Below are positions 26,093 to 35,163 of a DNA stretch of 52,887 bases, piece by piece. Source of the stretch: Sphaerimonospora mesophila NBRC 14179 = JCM 3151. GTDB taxonomy: Bacteria > Actinomycetota > Actinomycetes > Streptosporangiales > Streptosporangiaceae. Below the pieces are notes generated by a model. It did not search any database and was not told where the DNA came from. It was given only the letters and a program-made list of their open reading frames with translations. Made by a program: the position numbers and the translations under genes. The stretch covers positions 1-52,887 of the forward strand of contig BCRI01000045.1 of NCBI GenBank assembly GCA_001552515.1, read 5' to 3'. Each line of letters starts with the position of its first letter. The first letter of the stretch is position 1.

Positions 26093-26134
26093 GGCGTCAG
26101 GATCTCGGCCCGCCACCCGTGCTAAGGACGAAGC

Positions 26135-26914
26135 ATGGCGGAACTCAACGGGAAACCCGTGCCCCTTGCGGCTCTCCAGGTCCTGGGTCTGGTCAACTAC
26201 GGTCACTTCACCACGATGCTCGTGCGCGACGGGCACGTTCGCGGCCTGCCGCATCACCTGGAGCGCCTCGTCCGTGACTGCCGGCTCGTCTTCGCCGCCG
26301 AGCTGGATCCCGTACGGATCCGCGATCACATCCGTCACGCGCTGCGTGACGTGAGAGACACGGTCGTGGTCCGCGTCACGGTCTTCGACCCCGCCCTCGA
26401 ACTCGGTCGTCCGGGCGCGGACGCCCATCCGCACATCCTCGTCACCACCAGACCGGCGGGCATCGTGCCGCCCGCGCCGATGCGGGTGCGGACCGTGGCG
26501 TACCAGAGGGATTCACCGCAGGTGAAGCACGTGGGCCTGTTCGGTGCGTTACGCGTCCGCCGCCAGGCTCAGCGGGCCGGTTTCGACGACGCGCTGTTCG
26601 TGGACGCCGCCTCGCGCGTCACCGAGGGTGCGACGTGGAACATCGGTTTCCACGACGGTGAACGGGTCGTGTGGCCGGCCGGCGACAGCCTCCCCGGTGT
26701 GACCATGCGGCTGCTTCGACAGGTGCACGGTGGCATGATCACCGCCTCGGTCGATCTGGCCGAGGTCTCCGGCATGCGCGCCGCGTTCGCGACGAACTCG
26801 GCCATCGGGGTCCGTCCGATCATCGCGATCGACGACGTCGAACTGCCGGGTGACCATCCGGTCTTCGAGATCCTCCGCGGTGCCTACGAGGGAATTCCCC
26901 TGGAACGCATTTGA
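26135..26914 (+). CDS. class IV aminotransferase (PabC/BCAT-like fold)
   Basis: A 259-residue PLP enzyme of the class IV fold (branched-chain aminotransferase, D-amino acid aminotransferase, aminodeoxychorismate lyase). The Schiff-base lysine is K131 in DSPQVKHVGLFG. The conserved glutamate follows in AASRVTEGATWNIGF (E163), and the phosphate-site Thr region is PGVTMRLL. Length fits the shorter PabC-like members. The substrate cannot be told: no folate or amino acid genes are adjacent. The start has no strong ribosome site (AAGGACGAAGC before the ATG). Confidence 0.85.
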   Translation: MAELNGKPVPLAALQVLGLVNYGHFTTMLVRDGHVRGLPHHLERLVRDCRLVFAAELDPVRIRDHIRHALRDVRDTVVVRVTVFDPALELGRPGADAHPHILVTTRPAGIVPPAPMRVRTVAYQRDSPQVKHVGLFGALRVRRQAQRAGFDDALFVDAASRVTEGATWNIGFHDGERVVWPAGDSLPGVTMRLLRQVHGGMITASVDLAEVSGMRAAFATNSAIGVRPIIAIDDVELPGDHPVFEILRGAYEGIPLERI

Positions 26915-27353
26915 TCCCTCAAGATCGATTCTGCCGAGATCGCGCGGAATTCGGTGCCCGCACGCCGGCCTTCCTCAGGTGACCGTCCACCCGGCGTGCG
27001 GGCGCCGTACCCGCTCCCCGGACGCCCGACCGTCGATGACCAAGCGCAGGACCTCCGCCATTGGACGGTCGAACGTCGCGAGCAGAACGCCGGGCCGCAG
27101 CATGGGCGGGCCGGGTGGCGGCTCCGGTCCCCCGGCCCGGGCTAGCCCCACTGGTCCCAGGAGGGTTAAACGCACAGCGTTTGCCGTCATGTCACTGAAC
27201 CGTAAAGCAGACACCACCTGACCGCTGTGACGAGGCGTCTCTTCCCAGGCTGCCGCACGGTGGCGGCTCCCTGCGCCGGCCGCCGCGCACCGCGGTGCGT
27301 ACCGGTAACCTTCTGCTTTCGACCAGGGCCTGAATGGGTGGAGAGATCTTCCG
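26915..27353. other. 439-base gap upstream of blaI
   Basis: I see no convincing gene. A minus-strand frame of 176 codons spans it but has mixed codon usage and no ribosome site. A short inverted repeat AAACG-CACAG-CGTTT lies at 27168-27182. A canonical BlaI dyad (TACA/TGTA) is not obvious immediately before the blaI start. Confidence 0.4.
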
Positions 27354-27713
27354 GTGCGGCTGGGCAATCTCGAACGTTCGATCATGGAAGCCTTGTGGGG
27401 GCGTCCCGAGGGGATGCTCGCCCAGGACCTGTCGGAGGCCCTTCCCTCGCGTCCGGCGGTCACGACGGTCCTCACCGTGCTGGTGCGGTTGTCCCGCAAG
27501 GGCATGGTGCGGCGCGAGCGGGCCGGGCGGGCCCATCTGTATTACGCGACCAGCGACAAGGACGCCTTCATCGCTGAGACCATGCGCGCCGCCCTGGAGG
27601 AGGCCGGTGACGTCGGGGCGGCTGTGAGCCGCTTCGTCGGTACGGTCTCGCCCGCGGTCGCCGAAGCGCTGCGTGCGGCCCTACAGGACCGCCCGGACGA
27701 GGAGATCCGGTGA
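27354..27713 (+). CDS. BlaI/MecI/CopY family transcriptional repressor
   Basis: A 119-residue Penicillinase_R protein: N-terminal winged helix LGNLERSIMEALWGRPEG, recognition region RPAVTTVLTVLVRLSRKGMVRRERAGRAHLYY and a C-terminal dimerisation helix. The GTG start follows GGAGAGA. It overlaps the next gene, an M56 metalloprotease, by four bases. In classical systems the M56 sensor cleaves BlaI to release its targets; a beta-lactamase gene is not present in the window, so the regulated gene lies elsewhere or is a different function. Confidence 0.93.
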   Translation: MRLGNLERSIMEALWGRPEGMLAQDLSEALPSRPAVTTVLTVLVRLSRKGMVRRERAGRAHLYYATSDKDAFIAETMRAALEEAGDVGAAVSRFVGTVSPAVAEALRAALQDRPDEEIR

Positions 27714-28657
27714 TCGCCTGGCTGGCGGCGGCCGGTCTGGCCCTGCTGCCCGTGCTGACGGGGGGTACGGTGGCCGAACGTCTGGCCGGTGCGCGATGGG
27801 CGTCGGCGCATCCCCGCGCGGCCCTGCTGTTCTGGCAGGCGATGGGGCTCGCCGGTGGGCTGGGAGCCGTGGGCGTCGGCCTGGTGGCGGCGGTCGCGCC
27901 GCTGGCGGTGGTGTTCCCGCACGGCATGCATGTCCTGGGCGGCCAGATCCTCCAAGAACGCGACCTGGGCGGGCTCGCAGCGGGCCAGGTCATAGCGTTG
28001 ACCTGGTCCATCACGCTGGTCGTGTGGCTGATCGTCCACACCCTCGGCGTCACCGCGAAGGTCGCCGTCCGGCAGCGGCGTCTGCGCCTCATGGTCGACG
28101 TGGTGGCCGATCACCTCCCCGAGCATGACGCCTATGTCCTTCCCAGCCCGCGTCCGGTGGCCTACTGCGTGCCGGGCAGGCGCGCCCGCGTGGTGCTCAG
28201 CCAGGGCACCCTGCACGTCCTTGACGAGCGGCAGCTCAAGGCCGTCGTCGAACACGAACGGGCTCATGCGGCGGGACGTCACGACCTGCTGCTGCTCCCC
28301 TTTCTCGCGTGCGCTCGCGCATTCCCCTGGCTGCCGTGGGCGCGCCTGGCCCACCAGGCCGTCGGAAGGTTGCTCGAGATGCTCGCCGATGACCGGGCCC
28401 GGCGCCGCCACGGCGAGGCGGCGCTCGCACAGGCCCTGGTGACGATGGCCGATCCGGCTACTGGAGAGGGCGGCGCTCACGCACTCGCCCTGACGGATGT
28501 CGGCGTGGTGGAACGACTGGAGCGGCTTGTGGCTCCTGACCCGCGCGGGCGACGCTGGGCGCCCGTCCTGGCCTGCCTGGCATCCGCCCTGGTGCTGAGC
28601 GGCCCCCTGGCAGTGCTGGCCGCCCCCTTGCTCTGCCTCGCCATCTGGGGGATCTGA
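27710..28657 (+). CDS. M56 family metalloprotease (BlaR1-like, no sensor domain)
   Basis: A 315-residue polytopic membrane protease, partner of BlaI. The zinc site is HERAH in AVVEHERAHAAGRHD, after a conserved PFAYCVPG-like segment (here PVAYCVPGRRARVVLS). About four to five hydrophobic segments are seen at residues 1-20, 38-60, 90-112, 200-220 and at the C terminus. It lacks the extracellular penicillin-binding domain of staphylococcal BlaR1, as is usual for short actinobacterial M56 proteins, so how it senses a signal is open. The GTG start lies in the stop of blaI (GTGA). Confidence 0.9.
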   Translation: MIAWLAAAGLALLPVLTGGTVAERLAGARWASAHPRAALLFWQAMGLAGGLGAVGVGLVAAVAPLAVVFPHGMHVLGGQILQERDLGGLAAGQVIALTWSITLVVWLIVHTLGVTAKVAVRQRRLRLMVDVVADHLPEHDAYVLPSPRPVAYCVPGRRARVVLSQGTLHVLDERQLKAVVEHERAHAAGRHDLLLLPFLACARAFPWLPWARLAHQAVGRLLEMLADDRARRRHGEAALAQALVTMADPATGEGGAHALALTDVGVVERLERLVAPDPRGRRWAPVLACLASALVLSGPLAVLAAPLLCLAIWGI

Positions 28658-28738
28658 GCCGCCGCTCTCTGCTGGAGCCGCCGCTCTCTGCTGGACCGTA
28701 CCGGGCTCCTGAATGCACCGGGCTCCTGGAATGCACCG
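28658..28738. repeat. two adjacent tandem duplications
   Basis: A perfect 19-bp unit, GCCGCCGCTCTCTGCTGGA, is repeated at 28658-28676 and 28677-28695. It is followed by an imperfect doubling of ACCGGGCTCCTG(G)AATGC near 28702-28738. They lie between the convergent M56 and P450 genes and may help stop transcription; slippage is an adequate cause. Confidence 0.7.
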
Positions 28739-28812
28739 GCTCCCGCCGCAGGGGAATTCGCGCCGCGCCGGTTCACCCGGCGCGGTGTGCCGGCGGCGGC
28801 CGTCGTGCTCTT

Positions 28813-29988
28813 CTACCAGGCGACGGGGAGGGAATTGACGCCGTAGACGATGGAGATCTCCCGGAAAGCGAGCTGATCGAACGGCACGGCCAGACGCAGA
28901 CGGGGGAAGCGCCGCAGTAGTGCCGGCAGTGCGATACGCAGCTCCATCTGCGCCAGGGGAGCTCCGATGCATCTGTGGATGCCGTGTCCGAAGGCGACAT
29001 GAGGGCTCGTCTTCCGCCCCGGGACGGCTCGGTCCATGTCAGCGCCGAGGGCGGGATCGCGATTGGCGGCGGTCAGCGAGCACAGCACCATCTGCCCCTT
29101 GGCGATGGGCTGCCCGGCCAGCACGAGATCCTCGCGGGCGAAGCGCGGGAAGGCGACCTGAACCACCGTGAGGTAACGCAGGAGCTCCTCCACGACCTGA
29201 TCGACATGGTCGTCGGTGCTCCGGATCAGGTCGGCATGCTCGGGATTCTCCAGCAGCCACAACGTGCCGAGGGCGAGCATGCTGGTGCTGGTGTCGTGCC
29301 CGCCGGTCAGCATGCCGTCGGCGAGGCTGGCCAACTCGCGATCGCTCACCTCGTCACCATGCTCACGCAGCAGCGCGCCCAGCAGACCGTCGCCAGGGTT
29401 GGCGCGTTCCCTGGCGACCAGATCGGTCAGGTAGACCATCGAGTCGTTGACCGCCTGGATGGACGCCTCAGGTCCGGCGGACAAGTCGAACCTGTCGGCA
29501 CTCATGCGCAGGAAATCAGCCCGCTCACCGTACGGAACGCCCAGTAGTTCGCAGACGACGAGCGAGGGGATGGGAAGGGCGAACGACGGGATCAGGTCCG
29601 CTTCATGCCCACCCTGCTCCATCGCGTCCAGGTGATCGTTAACGATCTTCTGGATGCTTCCTTCCAGGCGCCGCAACCGCCGAACGGTGAACTCCGGCGT
29701 CAGCAGCCGCCGCAGTCGCGTGTGCTCGGGCGGGTCGCGGAAGCCGAGACCGCCGGGGTCTTCCTGTGTTGCTCCCGCGGCGATCACGTTCGCGAAGTCG
29801 TTGCTGAACCGGTCCGCGTCGCTGAGCACCGCCCGGACGTCGTCATATCGGGTCACCAGCCAGACGGTGGACCCATCGGGCATCCGCATCGGGAAGACAG
29901 GCTGCTCGGATCGAATGCGTCCGAGCTCCGCCACGGGATCGAAACCTTCTCGGAGGAACTGCATGAGGGGGAACTCGTTGTCTGCCAT
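28813..29988 (-). CDS. cytochrome P450
   Basis: A 391-residue bacterial class I P450. The oxygen-binding I-helix motif is GGHDTS (229-234), the K-helix ExxR is E268-R271 and the heme ligand is C340 in FGHGIHRCIGAPLA. The HTRLRR motif of the C helix is at about 89-94. The ATG at 29988 follows AAAGGA by 10 bases; longer frames upstream lack similarity. It resembles the CYP105/107-like group of actinomycetes that hydroxylate secondary metabolites or xenobiotics, but no ferredoxin gene is next to it and no biosynthetic genes adjoin, so the substrate is unknown. Confidence 0.95.
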   Translation of the reverse strand: MADNEFPLMQFLREGFDPVAELGRIRSEQPVFPMRMPDGSTVWLVTRYDDVRAVLSDADRFSNDFANVIAAGATQEDPGGLGFRDPPEHTRLRRLLTPEFTVRRLRRLEGSIQKIVNDHLDAMEQGGHEADLIPSFALPIPSLVVCELLGVPYGERADFLRMSADRFDLSAGPEASIQAVNDSMVYLTDLVARERANPGDGLLGALLREHGDEVSDRELASLADGMLTGGHDTSTSMLALGTLWLLENPEHADLIRSTDDHVDQVVEELLRYLTVVQVAFPRFAREDLVLAGQPIAKGQMVLCSLTAANRDPALGADMDRAVPGRKTSPHVAFGHGIHRCIGAPLAQMELRIALPALLRRFPRLRLAVPFDQLAFREISIVYGVNSLPVAW

Positions 29989-30439
29989 CGCAGGGTGGTC
30001 CTTTATACGGGGGCAGGGCATCCCGCCGGCCCGCGAGTTCGTACGAACGACCACGGAGACAACGACGGTGCCCGGAGCGAGACAAAGGGGATTATTGAGA
30101 CGCGTAGTTACGGTACGAGGCAATGCTGCCACACATCTCTGCCCGGGGGGCTCGGTCATCTCGTCGCGGGCCATGGAGGCGGCCGGACCGCACTGTCGGC
30201 CGCGACCCGGGCGGACAAGGGTCGCCCGGGGCGCCCCACGTCAGTGCGTTGACCTGGAGATCCATGTCGCCGGGACAAAGCAGTCCGGCTATCTTCTACA
30301 TTAGGTAGAAGTCAGATCGAGCGATGTCGACCGAGGGCCTGCGACAGGTCCCGGTGCCGGGAGGGACCTTGCCGTCCCGGGTCACCACCTGCCTGCGGCA
30401 TGTCGTGATGAATCTGGCCGTGACCACGAGGGGAGTGCG
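29989..30439. other. 451-base divergent region between P450 and dsbA-like genes
   Basis: No gene is supported here. The region should hold both divergent promoters. The only clear structure is the inverted repeat at 30293-30311, listed separately. Open frames on both strands have mixed codon usage and no ribosome sites. Confidence 0.5.
30293..30311. promoter_or_regulatory. inverted repeat CTTCTAC-ATTAG-GTAGAAG, possible operator
   Basis: A perfect 7-bp inverted repeat with a five-base centre in the otherwise featureless divergent region, 128 bases before the DsbA-like gene. Size and spacing fit a dimeric regulator site. The core contains TAC/GTA steps like some BlaI dyads, and a BlaI gene lies 2.6 kb away, but the match to known BlaI boxes is poor. 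Confidence 0.4.
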
Positions 30440-31174
30440 GTGACAAGCGCCGAGGATCGCACCACAGCCCGCCGATCGAAGATCGAGGCGATGCGGGCCG
30501 AAGATGAACGTAGAGCCACACGCAGGAGAAACATCGCAACCTCGCTGACCGTGGTCGGCATGTTCCTCGTGGCCGTCGCGGTCGTGTTCCTGGTCGACCG
30601 AGTCGGTGACGGAAAGAACGAGGCATCCCTCGCCGCAGGGGAGTCCCGGTTGGTTCGTGCGGACAGCCACCACCTGCAGAAGGCCGCGGACGGCAAGGTC
30701 ACGCTCGTGGAATTCCTCGACTTCGAGTGCGAGGCGTGTGCCGCCTACTTCCCGGTGGTCGAGGAGTTGCGTAAGCAGTACGCCGGAAAGGTCACCTTCG
30801 TCGCGAGGTACTTTCCGATACCCAGCCACTTCAACGCCGAACGCGCAGCCCGGGCAGTAGAGGCGGCGGCTCAGCAGGGCAGGTTCGAGGAGATGTACCA
30901 GCGCATGTACGAGACCCAGAAGGCGTGGGGAGAAAAGCAGGTGCCGGTCGACGAGGTCTTCCGCGGCTACGCCAAGGGGCTCGGCCTGAACATGGACGCA
31001 TGGAACAAGGCGTACGACGACCCCGCCACATTGGTCCGCATCAAGAAGGACGTAGCAGACGGTCAAGCGCTGGGCGTGCAGGGCACCCCGACCTTCTTCC
31101 TCAACGGCAAGAAGATCGAGCCCGCCTCTTCCGACGACTTCAAGGCGGCCATCGATGCTGCGCTCGCCGGCTGA
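30440..31174 (+). CDS. membrane-anchored DsbA-like thiol oxidoreductase
   Basis: A 244-residue protein with a basic N-terminal cytoplasmic segment, one membrane anchor (about 33-53) and an outer thioredoxin-fold domain. The redox motif is C97-E-A-C100 in DFECEACAAYFPVV and the cis-Pro loop is GVQGTPTFFLNG. It should introduce or shuffle disulfides in exported proteins. The GTG start at 30440 follows GAGGGGAG. The next gene, a VKOR-type enzyme, overlaps by 20 bases and would re-oxidise it, forming a complete disulfide pathway as in other actinobacteria. Confidence 0.93.
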   Translation: MTSAEDRTTARRSKIEAMRAEDERRATRRRNIATSLTVVGMFLVAVAVVFLVDRVGDGKNEASLAAGESRLVRADSHHLQKAADGKVTLVEFLDFECEACAAYFPVVEELRKQYAGKVTFVARYFPIPSHFNAERAARAVEAAAQQGRFEEMYQRMYETQKAWGEKQVPVDEVFRGYAKGLGLNMDAWNKAYDDPATLVRIKKDVADGQALGVQGTPTFFLNGKKIEPASSDDFKAAIDAALAG

Positions 31175-31778
31175 CTCCCCGGCCGACACCCCCGACGTCG
31201 CTCTCACCGACTCCCGCCGGCCCTTCCCACGGTTGCTGCCCTGGCTGCTCCTGGTCGGCGGCGGGATCGGACTGAGCGCCGCTTTCGTGCTCACCATCGA
31301 GAAGATCGCGCTCCTCGAGGATCCCTCCTACGTACCGAGCTGCAGCATCAACCCCGTCCTCTCCTGCGGCTCGGTGATGACCACGCCGCAGGCCGAGGTC
31401 TTCGGCTTCCCGAATCCTCTGCTGGGCATCGCCTCGTTCGCGACCGTCACATCCATCGGCGCCGCCCTCTTGGCCGGGGCGCGCTTCCGCCGCTGGTTCT
31501 GGCTGGGACTGCAGGCAGGCGCCACATTCGGTGTGGTTTTCGTCCACTGGCTGATCTACCAGAGCCTCTACGTGATCGGCGCTCTCTGCCCGTACTGCAT
31601 GCTCGTCTGGGCCGTGACCATCCCGATCTTCTTGTACGTCACGCTGCACAACTTCTCTCGCCACCGGCTGGTCAAAGCCCTCTCCGGCTACCACACGGTC
31701 GTGCTGATCGTCTGGTTCCTGGCGGTCGTCTCCCTGATCGGGGCGAGGTTCTGGTCCTACTGGAGCACGCTGGTGTAG
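31155..31778 (+). CDS. vitamin K epoxide reductase (VKOR) family protein
   Basis: A 207-residue membrane protein with four to five helices. The loop cysteines C63 and C71 (CSINPVLSCGSVM) and the CxxC active site C145-P-Y-C148 are those of the VKOR family, which transfers electrons from DsbA-like partners to menaquinone. NPLLGIASF and the WLIYQSLYVIGALCPYC stretch are family-typical. Its start overlaps the DsbA-like gene by 20 bases, so the two are coupled. Confidence 0.95.
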   Translation: MLRSPADSPADTPDVALTDSRRPFPRLLPWLLLVGGGIGLSAAFVLTIEKIALLEDPSYVPSCSINPVLSCGSVMTTPQAEVFGFPNPLLGIASFATVTSIGAALLAGARFRRWFWLGLQAGATFGVVFVHWLIYQSLYVIGALCPYCMLVWAVTIPIFLYVTLHNFSRHRLVKALSGYHTVVLIVWFLAVVSLIGARFWSYWSTLV

Positions 31779-31976
31779 GGCAGCGGCGGCGCCGTGCCGC
31801 ACGGCGGCAGGAAATGAACCGCTATTTCGCGATATTACCTTTCAAGGCAATTGACGCGGGTTTGGTCGGGAACGGGTAAATTATCGGGCCGCGGTGTCGG
31901 ATATCCGTGTGGCCGCTGAATGTTTCCGGGCACAATATCGGCGATGTGCGACGGGGAAACTTCGGGTGGGGTGGCG

Positions 31977-32391
31977 ATGCCACCGCGTTCCTTGACGCGC
32001 GTGCGGAAGAGCAGGCCGACGATCGTGATCGCGTTGGTGCTCGGGCTCTTCTTTCTGCGCGTCATCTCCTGCTGCACAATGGATCAGATCCATCTGCGCC
32101 ACCATCACCACGCCACCGCCGGCACGGTCGTCGCCGGCATGGTCGTCGCCGGCACGGTCTTCGTCGGCGACGACGGGTGTGATCATTCGTTGCAGCATCC
32201 GGAATGCCGCCAGGGGGCCCGACAGGCTGTGGACGCGCACCCTGGACGGCCAAGACCCGCTCCATCTCAAGGTGACCCTGGACGTACGCGCCGTGGAGCG
32301 GCCGCCCGGTTGCGGCCCGCCCCCGCGACACGCTGACTTCCGCATCCCTTATCGGGCGGAGCCGTACAAGCTGTGTGTGCTGCGCATATAA
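31977..32391 (+). pseudogene. small membrane protein gene with apparent frameshift
   Basis: From an ATG at 31977 (GGTGGGG upstream) the frame gives a basic N terminus, one hydrophobic segment (TIVIALVLGLFFLRVISCC), HHHH and Val/Ala/Gly repeats encoded by GTCGTCGCCGGC units. Third-position GC is high only to about 32175. From there the +1 frame becomes strongly coding and reads DRLWTRTLDGQDPLHLKVTL and ends at 32391. In the first frame the later codons are poor and end at 32336. A frameshift near 32165-32185, next to the repeated units, would join the halves. It could be a real mutation or a sequencing error. Function unknown. Confidence 0.42.
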
Positions 32392-32489
32392 CCCCGAAAT
32401 TTGCTCGGCCCGGAGCCGAGTGAACGTCGAAGAAAGCGACCGTACGGCACTTCGACAGACGTGCCGTCGACCTTTGGTGGGTTATATCA

Positions 32490-33578
32490 ATGAACACAAC
32501 TCTGTATTCCATGCTGCCCTCGTTCGCGGGGATTCCGGCGCCGATTCAGACCATCCCCCGCGTCGGGAGCACGCCCGTAACGTGGATCCCGGTGAAATCC
32601 CAGGAAAGCGGCTTCTGGGCGAAACTCGAAGGATTCAACCCCGGCGGGATCAAGGACCGGCCGGCCCTTCACATGGTGCGCTGCGCACGCCGCCGCGGAC
32701 AGCTCCTGCCGGGCGGCGCGATCGTCGAGTCCACCAGCGGCACGCTCGGGCTCGGCCTGGCCCTGGCCGGGATCGTCTACGGCCACCCCGTCACCCTGGT
32801 CGCCGATCCCGGCCTGGAGCCGATCATGGCGCGGCTGCTGCGCGCCTACGGCGCACGCCTGGAGATCGTGACGGCGCCCCACCCGATCGGCGGCTGGCAA
32901 CAGGCACGCAAAGAACGGGTCCGGGACCTGATGGCCGACCTTCCCGACGCCTACTGCCCCGACCAGTACAACAACCCCGACAACGTCGCGGCCTACGCGA
33001 CGCTGGCCGCCGAACTCGTGACACAGGTGCCCTGGGTCGACACCCTGGTCTGCTCCGTGGGCACCGGCGGACACAGCGCGGGCATCTTCCGAGCCCTGCG
33101 ACAGACATTTCCCGACCTCAAACTGATCGGCGTCGACACCATCGGCTCCACGATCTTCGGACAGCCGGCCCGGCCCCGGCTCATGCGCGGGCTGGGCAGC
33201 AGCATCCACCCCCGCAACGTGGACTATCGAGCGTTCTCCGAAGTCCACTGGGTCAACCCCGCGGAGGCGGTGCACACCTGCCGTACCCTCGCAGCCCGCC
33301 ACTACGTCTCCGGCGGCTGGAGCACCGGCGCGGTCGCGCTGGTCGCCGACTGGGCGGCCAGAACCAGCCCCCCGGGGACCGCGATCGTGGCGATCTTTCC
33401 CGACGGACCATGGCGCTACTGGAACACCGTCTTCGACGACGACCACTGCATGGCCAACCACCTGCTGGAGGCGGCCCCGGCCGAGCACCCCGACGAGATC
33501 TGCCATCCCGCCGAGCGGGAGGTCACCCGCTGGACGAGATGCACCGCGGTGATCGACCCGATCGGGGCGACGGCGTGA
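32490..33578 (+). CDS. PLP-dependent cysteine synthase-like enzyme
   Basis: A 362-residue fold-type II PLP protein. The Schiff-base lysine is K55 in [12 protein letters not shown], the substrate loop is [10 protein letters not shown] (where cysteine synthases have TSGNTG, so Asn is replaced by Leu-containing sequence) and the phosphate loop is [10 protein letters not shown]. It is longer and more divergent than housekeeping CysK, and resembles the specialised members that make unusual amino acids (such as 2,3-diaminopropionate) or act on O-acyl-serine in secondary metabolism. The stop overlaps the start of an MFS gene by four bases, so product and transporter seem linked. Confidence 0.85.
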   Translation: MNTTLYSMLPSFAGIPAPIQTIPRVGSTPVTWIPVKSQESGFWAKLEGFNPGGIKDRPALHMVRCARRRGQLLPGGAIVESTSGTLGLGLALAGIVYGHPVTLVADPGLEPIMARLLRAYGARLEIVTAPHPIGGWQQARKERVRDLMADLPDAYCPDQYNNPDNVAAYATLAAELVTQVPWVDTLVCSVGTGGHSAGIFRALRQTFPDLKLIGVDTIGSTIFGQPARPRLMRGLGSSIHPRNVDYRAFSEVHWVNPAEAVHTCRTLAARHYVSGGWSTGAVALVADWAARTSPPGTAIVAIFPDGPWRYWNTVFDDDHCMANHLLEAAPAEHPDEICHPAEREVTRWTRCTAVIDPIGATA

Positions 33579-34834
33579 ACGCCGCCTTCGGCTCGTTCAG
33601 CCCTGCCGTACGGCTCCTCATGGTCAACCAGCTCGGCATCAACGTCGGCTTCTACATGCTCGTGCCCTATCTCGCCGACCACCTGTCGGGACGGCTGGGT
33701 CTGGCCGTGTGGCTGACCGGGCTGCTGCTCGGCCTGCGCAACCTCAGCCAGCAGGGCATATTCCTCGTCGGCGGCACGCTGTGCGACCGGTACGGCTACA
33801 AGCGGCTGATCATGGCCGGATGCGGCCTGCGCACGATCGGATTCGCCCTGTTCGCCGTCTCCGGCTCCGTTCCCGCACTCGTCGTCGCCTCGGTGCTGAC
33901 CGGACTCGCCGGGGCCCTGTTCAACCCGGCGGTGCGCGCCTACATCTCCGTGGAGGCCGCGGAGCGGAAGGTCGAGGCGTTCGCCCTTTTCAACGTCTTC
34001 TACCAGGCGGGCATCCTCGCCGGGCCGCTGGCCGGCGTCCTGCTGGTCTCACTCGACTTCCGGCTCACCTGCTTCGCCGCCGCCGGGGTCTTCGCCGCGC
34101 TGACCGTGCTACAGGCCCGTCGGCTGCCCGAACGCCATGGCACGGCCGCCAACTCGACACGCCCCGTGCTCACCGACTGGAAAGAGGTCGCGGCCAACCG
34201 GCCGTTCGTGACCTTCTCGGCCGCGATGTTCGTCTCCTACGCCCTGTCCTACCAGGTCTACCTGGCGCTCCCGCTGGAGCTGCACCGGCTCGGCCACGGG
34301 CAGGCCCCGATCGCGGTGATGTACACCCTCACCGCGCTGCTGGCCGTGACCGGCCAGGTCCGCCTGACCGCCTTCGCCAAAGCCAGGTGGCGGCCCGAGC
34401 AGGCCATCGCACGCGGCCTCGCCGTGATGGGTGTGGCCTTCCTGCCCGTGCTGCTCTCCACCCAGGTCCCGCTTGAGCCGTACGGCACGGCGGCGGCGAT
34501 CGCACCCGCGCTGGTCACCGCCCTGATCCTCACGGCCGGGGGGATGCTGGTCTTTCCGTTCGAGATGGCCATGATCTCCACGCTGGGACGACAGGAGCTG
34601 ACCGGCACCTACTACGGCCTCTACAACGCCTTCTCCGGCGTCGGGATCCTCCTGGGCAACCTGGCCAGCGGCTGGGCGATGGACCTGGGCAGGGCCCATG
34701 GCGTACCGGGACTGCCCTGGCTCCTGCTCGTGATCGCAGGGCTCGGCTCGGCGCTGACCATACGAGGGCTCGACCGGGCCGGACGACTCCGAGCCAGGCA
34801 GATCGCGTACACCGGCGTAGGCGGCGAGAAATGA
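33575..34834 (+). CDS. MFS transporter coupled to the cysteine-synthase-like gene
   Basis: A 419-residue, 12-helix MFS protein. The loop 2-3 motif is [15 protein letters not shown], followed by [18 protein letters not shown], typical of drug-type exporters (DHA1). The GTG start overlaps the upstream stop (GTGA), which gives an N terminus beginning [15 protein letters not shown]. Pairing with a specialised PLP enzyme suggests export of the amino acid or peptide it makes, or of a related toxic metabolite. Confidence 0.9.
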   Translation: MNAAFGSFSPAVRLLMVNQLGINVGFYMLVPYLADHLSGRLGLAVWLTGLLLGLRNLSQQGIFLVGGTLCDRYGYKRLIMAGCGLRTIGFALFAVSGSVPALVVASVLTGLAGALFNPAVRAYISVEAAERKVEAFALFNVFYQAGILAGPLAGVLLVSLDFRLTCFAAAGVFAALTVLQARRLPERHGTAANSTRPVLTDWKEVAANRPFVTFSAAMFVSYALSYQVYLALPLELHRLGHGQAPIAVMYTLTALLAVTGQVRLTAFAKARWRPEQAIARGLAVMGVAFLPVLLSTQVPLEPYGTAAAIAPALVTALILTAGGMLVFPFEMAMISTLGRQELTGTYYGLYNAFSGVGILLGNLASGWAMDLGRAHGVPGLPWLLLVIAGLGSALTIRGLDRAGRLRARQIAYTGVGGEK

Positions 34835-35163
34835 TCAAGATCAGATGCTGGTTCGAGCCCGACTCCGAGAGGCGGAAGCGCAGTGCGAGGTTCCTGGCCG
34901 AGGCGGGCTGGCTGAGGTCGGCAAGCAACTGCGCCCTGGTCCTGCCAGTGTTCGCCGAGATGCTGTAGTCACGCTTCCCGACGGCGACTGGTACACCGAG
35001 CAGCGCCCAGGTCGCTGGCGACTTGGTGGGACCGGCACCTGCAGGAAGTTCACGATGGCGACGAACAGGTCCCGCAAGCAGATCGACCCTGATTTCCTTG
35101 CGGGAGTGGTAAACGTCGGCGGCCCCGCCCCCAGATAGTGGACGGGGCCGCGCGGCGACCGCT
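34835..35163. other. 329-base gap with decayed helix-turn-helix fragment (minus strand)
   Basis: The minus strand from about 35010 to 34845 reads SANTGRTRAQLLADLSQPAS followed by RNLALRFRLSESGSNQHL, which looks like the DNA-binding part of an ArsR/wHTH regulator. It has no intact start, domain remainder or proper stop, so it is probably a relic. This may mark the left border of the accessory region that follows. Confidence 0.3.

Noticed and set aside
26975-27505. A 176-codon minus-strand frame upstream of blaI.
   Set aside because: It overlaps the well-supported blaI start, has no ribosome site and shows mixed codon usage.
34845-34870. GGTTCGAGCCC resembles the T-arm of a tRNA.
   Set aside because: The T-stem mispairs at one position and wobbles at another, and no acceptor, D- or anticodon arm can be built upstream.
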